Assembly: GCA_008729055.1 (NCBI GenBank)
Contig: SDUX01000006.1
Location: forward strand, 939,501 to 1,003,500
Direction: 5' to 3'
DNA length: 64,000 nucleotides
From: Pyropia haitanensis
Taxonomy: Eukaryota > Rhodophyta > Bangiophyceae > Bangiales > Bangiaceae
Made by a program: the position numbers and the translations under genes. Under the pieces are notes generated by a model, which saw only the letters and a program-made list of their open reading frames with translations, was not told the DNA's origin and searched no databases. Below, one piece after another: positions 54,781 through 64,000 of this stretch. Position 1 is the stretch's first letter; each line of letters opens with the position of its first letter.

Positions 54781-55196
54781 TGCCGCCGGGGAGGCTGGCG
54801 ACGCCACCGGTGACGCCGCCGGGGACGCTGGCAACGCCACCAGTGACGCCGCCGGTGGCGACGCTGCCGCCACGCCGCCATCTGCCAGTGGCCGCCCCTG
54901 TGCCGCCTTGGCCGCCCGCGTGGCCTTGGCCGCCGCCTTGGCCACGCGGACGCCCTTGGCGCCCTTGGCCGGGCGCGGCAGCTTGGCCGGCGTCGCGGGC
55001 CGCCGCGCCTTGACGGGCGGCGACCCGGTGGGCGTCCGTGGCGGCGACGACGGCGACGCCGCCACCGCCAACGGCGACGGTGACGCGGCCGCCGCCGCCG
55101 CCGTCGCCGCCGCCACCGCGGCCGCGTCGGCCCCTTCCCCACCGCCAGACGCGGCCTCACCCGCTGACGACGACGGCGGGCCGCCAGGCGCCGCCG

Positions 55197-55228
<32 letters not shown>

Positions 55229-55429
55229 GCCGCCGCCGTCGGCCGCCGCGCCGCGACGAGCGGCCGCGGGCACGCGGCGAGCGCGCCCGCCGCCGCCGCC
55301 GCCGCCGCCACCGCCCGCTGCCGCCGCGCCGCCGCGACAGCGTCCGCCTCATCGCCGTCGCCCGGGAGCACAAACACCTCCGCGACGCCCGTGTGGGTCA
55401 CCCGCCGGCGTGGCGGCGGGGCAGGGGCG

Positions 55430-55466
<37 letters not shown>

Positions 55467-55709
55467 ACGTCACCGCCGCCGTCGCCGCGTCGGCCGCCGC
55501 CGCCTCCGCCCGCGCCGCGTCGGCCGCCGCCTCGTCGCGGTCCCACTGGCGCACCGCCGCGGCGCGGTGGCGGCGGGACGCGTCGGCGGCGGCCACGTCG
55601 GCGAGGCGCGCCGCGACGAGCGCGCTGATCCGTGCCGCCGCGCGGGAGTGGGCGGGGGGGGGGGGTGCCGCCGCTTTTGGCGCTTGAGCTGCCCCCGCCG
55701 GGACTTCAT
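54155..55709 (-). CDS. Long basic nuclear-type protein with C-terminal DUF1764 domain
   Basis: The C-terminus is a clear DUF1764 tail: SSIRYTDDGLRIYTEEDIAN, then TGLNGACPFDCGCCF and stop, the eukaryotic CPFDC-CCF ending of unknown function. Just upstream AAEIDALFAGKRRKA is the family's IDdiFa-k motif. The preceding 400 residues are Ala/Pro/Lys-rich with histone-H1-like basic patches (KARRPATPAKLPRPAKGAK, AKAAAKATRAAKAAQG), KRRREEDGMR and AAKKRRRAAA nuclear-localisation-type runs, plus THTGVAEVFVLPGDGDEA. The start is assigned to ATG 55707-55709 (MKSRRGQLKRQKRR), which changes frame at a C run near 55657-55668; another change falls near 54461-54487. Typical DUF1764 proteins are 100-200 residues, so this may be a fusion or two adjacent genes merged by the frame errors. 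Confidence 0.65.
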
Positions 55710-56585
55710 CGTTGCCCGTGCGGGGGGGGGGGAAGGGGGAGGGAGGGCGGCAGACGCGGGCGGGGGTGGGCGCGGGCGGGGGCAGGGGGCGCGGCCGTGC
55801 AGGGGGGGGGGGGGGATGGCAGTAGACGGGGCAGAGCACCAGCCAGGCGGGGTGTCAGAGAGGCGGAGCGGCAAGGTCGAGGCGGGAGCTCGGGGCGTCG
55901 CCGAGCGTTGGCCACCGCAAAACACACCGCGGGTGGGCGTGGCGGCAATGGGGCGGCGCGAGCGAGACTGCAGGCGGCCGCAACGAGGGGGTGGGCGGAG
56001 GAGGGGAGGGGGGGGGGGGGACGACGGGCGACCCAGCAGCACGGGACGCCCGACCGCCAGGGGCGGACGACGGACCGTGACCGCGGCGGCGGTGGCGCCG
56101 CGCCGGCAGCCGCCGGCCGCCGCCACCTCGCGGTCCGGTGGGTGTCGGGAACAAGGTCCCGCGCCGCGCCGGCCGCCGCACCGCGGGGTGCGCCTCTGAC
56201 TGGGCCGAGCGCTCGCCGCGGCGGCCGCCGCCGCCGCCGGGCGGCCAAAAAAACGGCGGCGTGCCCGCGGTGCAGTCCCACGTGGACACGCCAAATCCAG
56301 TGGTCGCCAGGCGGCCGGCCGCCCCGCTCGACGGGCCTTGCCCCAGAATGTACCAGTACAATTTCTTTGTGAAAGCACGGAACAAAATTGTAACGTGTGT
56401 TGGGTGTTTGAACTTTGCGACACGGGGCCGTCCCGCGACCCGTTTTGGACGCGGACGTGCCTGCCCGCGTGGGGGGATCCCAAAGCGCAACAACCCCACA
56501 ACGTGGCGCTGGGAGAGTGGTGTCGGCCGGTTCTGCGCGTCCGAGTCGCGGCCGCGGATCCCGCGCGAGCCCCGCCGCGCCGCGC
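55710..56585. other. Upstream intergenic region
   Basis: Includes G runs (55722-55730, 55803-55814, 56012-56020) and an AT-richer patch at 56340-56420. No gene is supported. Confidence 0.4.
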
Positions 56586-56713
56586 GTGGCGACGAGCGCG
56601 GGGTGCCTCCCCGCGTGGCGACGAGCGCGGGGTGCCTCCCCGCGTGGCGACGAGCGCGGGGTGCCTCCCCGCGTGGCGACGAGCGCGGGGTGCCTCCCCG
56701 CGTGGCGACGCGC
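56586..56713 (+). repeat. 29-bp tandem repeat, four full copies plus partial
   Basis: The unit starts GTGGCGACGAGCGCGGGG and recurs at 56586, 56615, 56644, 56673 and (partial) 56702. Copies are essentially identical. Each contains GCGGGG TGCCT CCCCGC, a 6-bp stem with 5-base loop. 29 bp is not a multiple of three, so it is not coding. The array lies about 140 bp upstream of the zinc-finger gene start. Confidence 0.92.
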
Positions 56714-56854
56714 ACGCCCCGCGTGCGGGGCGGTGCGGCTCCCCCCCCCCCCCCCGTCCCCCTCCCCCCTCTGCAGCGGACCAAGGCACCCCCTCCCTTG
56801 CTGGCCGCCCGCTGCGGACCGCCGCGTGTGGCACACGCCGCCGCGTCGGCGGGC

Positions 56855-56968
56855 ATGGCGTCGTCGACGCGCCATGACCGGGTGCGGGGGTGGGGCGGCG
56901 GGGAGCCGTCGGCCGGTGGCGGCGGCGGCGGTGGTGGCGGTGGTGGTGGTGGTGGTGGCGGTGGTGGT

Positions 56969-57001
<33 letters not shown>

Positions 57002-57486
57002 CGCTGGGACGACCACGATGGCGGTGGTGGCTACGGCGGCGACGCTGCCAGCGGCGGCGGCGGCGGCGGCGGCGGTGGGTGGGACGATGACGCCCGTGGG
57101 GGTGGCTACGGGGGGGACCCCAGCGGCGGTGGGCGGCGCGATTTCGCAGGCGGCGGTGGCTACAGGGGGGGGGCGGCCGGCGGCGACGGCGGGCACCCGC
57201 GCCGCGGCCGGTGTGAGGAGGGGGCGTGGGAGCAGCGTGGTCGCGGCGGCTGGGACGGCGACCGCGGTGGCGGTGGCGGCGGCGGCGGCGACGGCGGCAA
57301 CGGCGGCGGCGACGGCGGCGGCGGCGGCGGCGACGGCTGGCGTGGCGGCCACGATGGGGAGCCGGCGGGGGATCCCAACTCGCCGTCGCCGCCGTCACCC
57401 CCGCCGTCGCCGCCCCCTGGCGGCTGGGGGGGAAGGGGGAGGTCTGCGGACGTCCGCTACGACGCTGGCCCGCGGGGTCCTGGCGG

Positions 57487-57517
<31 letters not shown>

Positions 57518-57964
57518 GGCGGCGGCGGCAGGGGCTGGGACGCTGGCGGGCCACCGGGCCGGTGGCCCGACGGCGGCGGCGGCGGCGGTGGCGGCAGCGG
57601 CTGGGACGCCCGCGGGCCGCCGCGCTGGTGGTACGGCGGCGCCCCCCCCCCGCGCCGCCGCGGCGGGGTGCGCCGCCGCCGCCGCCGCCGCCGGCGCGGC
57701 CGCCCCCCGACGGCTGGCGCGGCGGCTCTCCCCCCGGCGGCGGCCGGTACCGCCGGCGCCCGTCGCCGCCGCCGCGGTGGGCGTACCGGCGGGGGGCGCC
57801 GCCGGGGGGGGGCGGCTGGGACAGTGGCGGCGGCGGCGACGGCGGCCGGCCACGGGGCCGGAACGGTCGGTGGGGGGGGGGTGCCGACGACCTGCCGCCG
57901 CCGATGGAACCCGCAGGGTGGAGGAGGGGTGACGACCGCCGCCGCGGCGGCGGCGGCGGCGGTT

Positions 57965-58055
<91 letters not shown>

Positions 58056-60031
58056 TGGGGGCGGCTTGGGCAGGGGGCGGAACCCGCAGGATGGGACCCT
58101 CCCCCACATGTCGCCGCCGCCGCACGCCCGCCGGCAGCGGCCGCCGCGCTACTTTACCGCCCCGCTGCCCAGCACGGACAGCTCTGATAGCGACGGCGGC
58201 GGTGGCGGCAGCAGCAGCAGCGGGGACAGCGACGCTGTTGGAGCCCGCGGCGGTGGCGACGGTGGCGACGGTGACGCTGTCCATGGCGGCCGCGACGGCC
58301 GTGACAGCCGTGGCGGCGGTAGCCGCGACGCTGATGGGGGTGGTGGCGGCGGCGGTGGCGGCGATGACGGCGGCGGCGGTGGCCGCGACAGTGGTGGCGG
58401 CGGGCCGGCACGGGGCGCCCGCTCGCCACCCCCGTCTCCTTGCCGCGGCGGCCCGGCACGGGGCCGCCCTTCCCCGCCCCAGCCGCCCAACCGCGGCGGT
58501 CCGGCAAACGGCGGTGCACGCCACCCCCCGCCCCCCGCGTACCACGATGGTCCCGGCCAGCTGCCACCCTTCCGCGCATACGGCGCCGACCCCGACCGGC
58601 AACGCTTTGACGACGGCGACCGCGGCGGCCGCGACCGCGGCGGCCGCAGCGGCGGCGGTGACGGCGGCGGCGGTGACGGCGGCGGCGGGCCGGCTCGGCG
58701 CCCCCCCTCGCCATCACCGCAGCCGTCGCACTATGGCGGTCCCGCCTATCGGGGTGCCCCCCGCTGGGCGGCCGCCCCCCACCCCGACCGGCTGCCACCC
58801 GAGGAGCGGCTGCCGCACTGGGGCACCCGCGGCTTCCCGCCGCCAAAGCCGCTGCGGGAGCCGCCCATGCCCGTCGTGCCCGTCTATGACCACCGCACGC
58901 GGTACCGGTACGAGGGGTTGGTCGTGCCGGCGGATGCGGGGGGGGGAGGGGGGCGGGGGAGCCACCGGGTGGTGGGAACCTGCGCGGCGTGTATCCCAAC
59001 GGTGGCAATAGGGGGGGCGGTGGGGGTGGTGAGAGCGGCGGTGGTGGCGGCGCTGCCGGTGGCGGCGGTGGTGTCGGCGGCGCCGCTGTCGTTGAGCGCA
59101 CCGAGCGCCAGGCGCGCAAGACCGCCCGCTTTTGCCACGTCTGTGACCGGTGGCTCAACGATGAGAACGCGTTCATCACGCACACGGCGGGCAAGCCGCA
59201 CAAGAAGCGCTACCGGCGGCTGCAGGCCACCGAGGATCTCGACGACGAGGAGCTGCAAGCGGGCTACGCCGCCCTCGCCACGCCACTGCCGTTCCAGGGG
59301 GGCCCCGCCGCGGCGGCCGCTCCGCCCGCTGCCGCGGGGGACGGGGGTGGTGCGGGTGCGCCTGCTGCTGGCGGGGCTGTGGCAGAGGGGGGGTCCACAG
59401 CGCCGGCGCCAGCGCCGGCGCTGGCCACTGGGTCGTTGCTGCCAGCAGCAGTGCATGCCGCCGACGCGAGCGCGGCGGCGGCGGAGCCCCCCCCCCCGCC
59501 GTGGACGTGGACGGTGATGCCGGCGCGGCGGCGGCGGCGGCGGCTCCCCCCCCCCGCGCCCCCCCCACCCGCGCGGACATCCGCGCCAGCCGCGGCCGCG
59601 TCAAGGCGTGGCTCGCCTCCCGCCCCGTCGCGTCGCACCTCGACGCGTGGATTGGCCGCGTCATGACCGCCGTCGCGGCGCGCCCGACGCCCGCCGACGC
59701 GCGGGCGCTCACCGACGCGCTGTGGCGGCGGCTGGACGCGGAGCTGGGCGCCGACACGATCCTGACGACCGCCTGGGACACCGAGCCGCTGCCGTGGGCG
59801 TGGACGGGCGCGGGCGGCTGGGCCGACGCGCATGGCTGGCGGGAGGACCCGCTCCTCGACGGCCGGCTGACGCTGCGGGAGACGCTGGCCAACGGGCAGC
59901 CGCGGCTGGCTGCGGACGGGACGGACGGGGCGGCGGTGGGGGCGAGCGTGCTCCACTGGGGGGACCGCATGCCAGAGCCGCGGGAGCCATTTTCGCGCAA
60001 GCGCCGGCGGGGGCCAAACGCCGGGCGCTGA
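56855..60031 (+). CDS. Gly/Arg-rich U1-type zinc-finger protein, frames broken at G/C runs
   Basis: Likely nuclear RNA-binding protein. The N-terminal 250 residues are GGG/RGG-like low complexity with GRWDDHDGGGGYGG, then WDARGPPRWWYGG. In the next frame come RWAYRRGAPPGGGG, RYFTAPLPSTDSSDSD, an RD-rich stretch (GGRDGRDSRGGGSRD), HWGTRGFPPPKPLREP and PVYDHRTRYRYEGLVVP. In the third frame is the zinc finger RFCHVCDRWLNDENAFITHT plus AGKPHKKR, a C-x2-C...H-x5-H U1/matrin type. The fourth frame has RGRVKAWLASRPVASHLDAW, ILTTAWDTEPLPWAWTG and the end EPFSRKRRRGPNAGR, a nuclear-localisation-type run. Frame changes coincide with G/C runs at about 57645-57655, 58940-58956 and 59486-59497. Start 56855 gives MASSTRHDRVRGW. 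Extent is good, exact protein uncertain. Confidence 0.65.
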
Positions 60032-61336
60032 CGGGGAGGTTGGGGGGGAAAGGGAGAGGAGGGACGGTGGGGGGGGAGGTCAGCCCTCCCCTCCCGCACC
60101 CCCTCCCACACCCCCGCTCTGCGCTTGGCTGCGACGGTCAGCGCCGCGCGGCGGCCGCTGCACCCTGGTGGGCAGTGGTCGTGACCCTTCCGATGGGGAG
60201 CGAGCGCCCGCCGCGGCGCGGTCACGTTCGGTCCTTGTACCGCACGCGCGCCCGCGGGGCCACCACCCGTTCGGCCCGTTTCTTTATTTTCTGCACTTCC
60301 CGCCCGCGCTGAGGACGGCCTCCCTGCGTGGTCAGGGTGGACAGTCGGCGGCCCGTACCGGCTTCCGGCGGTGGGCGGCTACGTGTCGTGCGTCGACCGT
60401 CCTACACCCAGGCAGCGGGGGGCGGGGGCACATGGGCGCCGTCGGATACGAGTGCCAGGGCGAGCACCTGCGCAGACGGTATGTGCCCATCCCCCGCCCC
60501 GCACCCTCCCCCGCCCCCGCCCCGGCGCGCAGGGCCCACACTTGGAGCCGGCCCCTCGGTTGGTGCGTTTCTCCACTTGTCTCCTACCGTCGGTGACGGC
60601 GTCGATGGGAGAGCCACGGCGGCGCACCTCAACGCGGCGGCGCACCCCTGCGCGCGGACCCCTCCCGCGGCGGTGTGGGTCCCGCCGCCGCTGGCCGTCG
60701 TTGCCCCAGCCGCCCTACAAACCGCACACCCCCGCGGCGAGCTCGTCCACGCGCAGCTGCTTTGGTGGGCATCGGTGGCCGCCGGTGGGCGGGGCGATTG
60801 TGACGCGTGTCATATTCCACCCCGAGCGTCCGTGGTGTACAGATTGTACAATCAACTCCACGTCTATATTTTTGCAAGCTGGTGCTTCCAAATGTTCGTT
60901 TTTATGTGCGTGCGGCTTTTCGGTGCGCCCGCCGCGCGACGTTGGGCGCGGCGGCGGCTCCACGTCGCCCCGCCCGCTCGCGACTCGACCAGTGGCGGCC
61001 GCACGCGTAGCGACGGACGCCAAGGCCCCCCCGCCCGCGCTTCGTGCATGTGCTGGCCGCCGTTCGTGTCGACGCGATTGCGCGCGGTGGTCGCGCGGTC
61101 CTGCCGCCGCCACCGATGGTGCCTGTGCTGGCCCGCTTGTAGCGCGTGACGCGGTGTTGGCGGCGGCTTCTTCACTCCCCTTGGCGCTTCCCGGCTGAGG
61201 TGCATCCCCTCCCCCCCCCCCCTCCCGCACCCCTTGCCCTTTCTTTTGCACCCCTCCTTCTCCCCCCACCCCCCCCCCCCCCCCCCCACCGCGTTGCCCT
61301 GCGTCCCGACCGTCCGCCCACGCCGCGGCTGGCGCC
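60032..61336. other. Intergenic, no gene seen
   Basis: 1.3 kb; AT-richer at 60800-60910, pyrimidine-rich leader with C runs at 61203-61290 before the next ATG. No conserved feature. Confidence 0.4.
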
Positions 61337-62620
61337 ATGCCGCCGCCGCCCGGCGACCTGCCCGGCGGCAAGCACGGCCGCCGCGGCGACGGGTCGGCGC
61401 TGTCTGGCAGCAGCCGCGACCGGGACTCGCGCGGCGGCGGCGGCGGGGACTCGCGCGGCGACGGCGGGCGGGACGGCCGCGGCGACCGCGGGGACCACCG
61501 CGACGGCGGCCGCGACGTGCGCGCGCGCGACAGCCGCGACGCGGGGGGCGGCCGCGGGGAGCCCCGCGACCGTGATCGGGACGGGGGGGGCGGGGGGACG
61601 GGCGGGAGCGGGAGCTGCTGCCGCCGCACCTCGGGCGGGACGGGCGGGACGGGCGGGAGCGGGACGGGCGGGAGCGGGGGCACGGCAGCGGTAGTGGCAG
61701 CGGCGGTGGCGGTGGGGGGGGGGTGCCGGCGCTGTGAGCAGCGGCCGCTCGTATGGCCGCGACCGTGGCGACCGCGGCGGCCGCGACGGCGGGCGGGGCG
61801 GCGGGCGGGACGGGCGGGGGGGGGGGGGCGGCGGCCGCGACCGGGACGGCCGTGACGGGCGCGGCCGCGACGGCGGCGGCGGCCTGCACCCGCGTGACGG
61901 CCACGGTGGGCTGATGCACCCGCGGGAGGGCGGGCGTGGCGGGCGGGAGGGCGGCTACCCGCGGGACGGGCGCGACGGGGGGGGCGGGACGCGCGGGAGC
62001 GGGAGCGGGAGCGGGAGCGGGAGCGGGAGCGGGAGCGGGAGCGGGACGGGCGTGACCGTGACGGCCGCGACCGTGACGGGCGGGACGGGCGGGATGGGGG
62101 TGGGCGCGACGGGCGGGACCACCCACGGGACCGGGACGGGCGCGACCGCGACGGCCGCGACCGCGACGGCCGCGACCGGGACGGGCGGGACCGGGACGGG
62201 CGGGACCGGGACGGCCGCGACCGCGACGGGCGTGACCGTGACGGCCGCGACCGCGACGGGCGGGTGGTGCGGGACGGCCGGGACCGGGACCGCGACGGCC
62301 ACAGCGGCGGGCATGGCGGGCACGGCGGGCACGGCGGGCGCGACGGCCGCGACGGCCGCGACGGGCGGGACGGGCGGGACCGCTCCCGCGACGGGCGGGA
62401 CGGGCGGGACCGCTCCCGCGACGCGCGCGACGTGCGCGACGGCCGCGATGGCCGCGACGGCCGCGATGGCCGTGAAGGCCGCGACGGCCGCGACAGCCGC
62501 GACGTGCGCGACGGCCGCGACGGCCGCGACGGCCGGGATGGGCGTGACAGCCGCGACGGCCGGGGCGCGCCGTCCTTGTCGCGCGGCGGGCCACCCCCGC
62601 GGGGCGGCGTCCACGCGCCG

Positions 62621-62667
<47 letters not shown>

Positions 62668-63388
62668 CCCACCGCCACCGCCGCCGCCGCCACCACCCCC
62701 ACCGCCGCCGTCGTCGGTGCCGCCGCCGCCGCCATCGTCGTCGTCGAGCGGCCGCGCGGCGGGGTCGTCCCGCACGGGGGGGTCAACCAAGGGCGGGTCG
62801 ACGGGCGGGGCGGCGGCGGCCACGGCGGCCAAGCTGCCCGAGGCGGCAGCCGCCACGGCTGCTCCGCCGCCTCCTCCCCCCCCTCCGCCGCCGCCGCCTC
62901 CCCCACCCCCGCCGCCCCCTCCACCGGCGTCCCCGCCCCCTCCCTCGGCGTCTACCAAGCGGGCGGCGTCCCCTCCCCCTCCCCCCCCCTCCCCCCCCCT
63001 CCCAACGGTCGTCCCCCCCATTGGCGAACACACCTCCCTCCTCGCCGCCAAGCGCGTCCGCCGCGTCACCGAGATCAGCACGACGGCAATCACCAAGCAC
63101 CGCCGCGGCCGCCGCCGCGCCTTCAAGGCGCTCAAGGCGCTGCTCGCGTCCCAAAACTACGGCCGCCTCCCCGTCAGCGCGGCGACGTACACCAATATCG
63201 CCGCGCCGCCGTCGACGGCGCCGCCAAAGAAGTACTGCGACATTACGGGCCTGCCGGCGGCGTACACGGACCCGCGCACGCGGATGCGGTACTGGGGGGT
63301 GGGCGGGTTCGCGGCGGCGCGCGCGATGCCCGAGTGGCGGGTGGATGAGTTTCTGGCGCTGCGGGGGGCCAACACGCAGCTCAAGTGA
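61337..63388 (+). CDS. IES6: YL1-C domain protein, INO80 complex subunit IES6/INO80C-like, with RD/RE-repeat N-terminus
   Basis: The C-terminal 130 residues match IES6/INO80C, a subunit of the INO80 chromatin remodeller: HRRGRRRAFKALKALLASQN, VSAATYTNIAAPPSTAPPK, then the YL1-C motif KKYCDITGLPAAYTDPRTRM, RYWGVGGFAAARAMPEWRV and FLALRGANTQLK. Ahead of it are poly-Pro blocks (62620-62720 and 62870-62960) and some 300 residues of alternating Arg/Asp and Arg/Glu (RERERERE, then GRDRDGRDRDGRD), like the RE/RD domains of splicing proteins. Usual IES6 length is under 200, so the N-terminus is a large local extension. The first part (MPPPPGDLPGGKHGRRGDGS) shares the C-terminal frame, but a middle part uses another frame between G runs at about 61577-61725 and 61978-61986. 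A VPS72/SWR1 YL1 protein is less likely because the AP-PS-PPKKYCDITGL arrangement follows IES6. Confidence 0.82.
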
Positions 63389-64000
63389 GCGGCGCGAGCA
63401 AAGGGGGGGGGTTCGGGGGGAGGAGGGGCGGCTGCGGGAGCGGGGTGCGCCTGTGGCGAGTGGTGTCCCGAGTTCCTTGTGGCTTGGCGTGGCTGGCATG
63501 TGCGTCAACCGCCAGGCTTTGGCAGGCTCCCTTGGCTGCTGCGAACCCAGTCTTGCTGGCTCTACCGCGCTGTCCAAGGCGCCTGCTCTCGGCCGCGGCG
63601 CATCGTTGAGTGCTTTTTTCTGTTTCTCCTTGTGCCTCTCTTCTTGTGGTGAGGGCCTGCCAGCCTCGCCGGCGTGGTTCCGTTACGGTCCCTCAGTGCT
63701 TTGTCGTTCGGCCGACGGTGCTCCGCGGCGTGCGCCCGCAGTCGGGACCGCGCCGCACGCCCTGGGAATACGGTGGGCAGAACAGCGGGATTCGGGTCGG
63801 GAGTCTGGCTCTCCAGGCGCCACCGCCCAGCCGTCAGCGGCCAGTTCCGTCCCGGTTGCTACCGACTCCCGCCCCTCATGCTTTGGCTGCCCGCCACCGG
63901 CGCCACAGAGACAGGAAAGGAAAAAAAAAAAATGACGGCACCGCCACGCGGGCGCCGCGCCTACCCACGCCGGTTCCCCGCGCCGTAGCCGCGGCCGGCC
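63389..64000. other. Downstream region to window edge
   Basis: About 600 bp. An A run at 63921-63932 and mixed composition; no conserved protein or RNA recognised. Confidence 0.4.

Noticed and set aside
56586..56713. 29-bp direct repeats as a CRISPR array
   Set aside because: The units are contiguous with no variable spacers, and the context is a eukaryotic genome without cas genes.

Overview
This window looks like nuclear DNA of a red alga, most likely a bladed Bangiales species (Porphyra/Pyropia type). It is extremely GC-rich and most recognisable genes are intronless. Four predicted plastid proteins share a short Ala/Phe-rich N-terminus of the rhodophyte transit-peptide style. A 5S rRNA gene on the minus strand has the eukaryotic 119-nt form and resembles, from memory, known Porphyra 5S. 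The gene set (mitochondrial complex I subunit, chromatin-remodelling subunit, peroxin-like AAA ATPase, ER-targeting protein) is eukaryotic. The species assignment is inference.

Layout. 1-7740: a gene running off the left edge, then three plastid proteostasis genes: ClpP protease, double-domain Cpn20 co-chaperonin, and the lumenal D1-processing peptidase CtpA. 7740-11346: gene-poor. 11347-20610: a secreted SMP-30/gluconolactonase-like protein on a repetitive stalk and two secreted Cu/Zn-SOD-like paralogues in inverted orientation; between the SODs lie the 5S gene and three 170-bp tandem repeats. 21278-32180: a small unknown protein, an oxysterol-binding-protein homologue, an AT-richer segment with an inverted-repeat (MITE-like) element, a Rossmann/DUF2520 protein, a PHO88/SND3 homologue and a doubtful ORF. 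32740-41096: a broken Cdc25/rhodanese fragment, glutathione-dependent formaldehyde dehydrogenase, a small membrane protein and a plastid-targeted protein of unknown function split by one intron. 41752-53437: a chondroitin-GalNAc-transferase-like glycosyltransferase, a second MITE-like element, a single zinc-finger protein, a Pex6-like AAA ATPase and complex I subunit ESSS (three exons). 54155-63388: three low-complexity nuclear-type proteins, ending in a DUF1764 tail, a U1-type zinc finger and a YL1-C/IES6 domain.

The genes do not form a pathway; they behave as independent eukaryotic units. The recurring theme is plastid and secretory function. The main technical caution is that long G or C runs break several otherwise convincing genes (CtpA, ORP, DUF2520, glycosyltransferase, Pex6-like, DUF1764, zinc finger, IES6) into different frames. 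Because the protein signal resumes just beyond each run, I treat these mostly as homopolymer length errors and give gene extents that span them, with approximate ends where stated. No CRISPR, prophage, virus or operon was seen.
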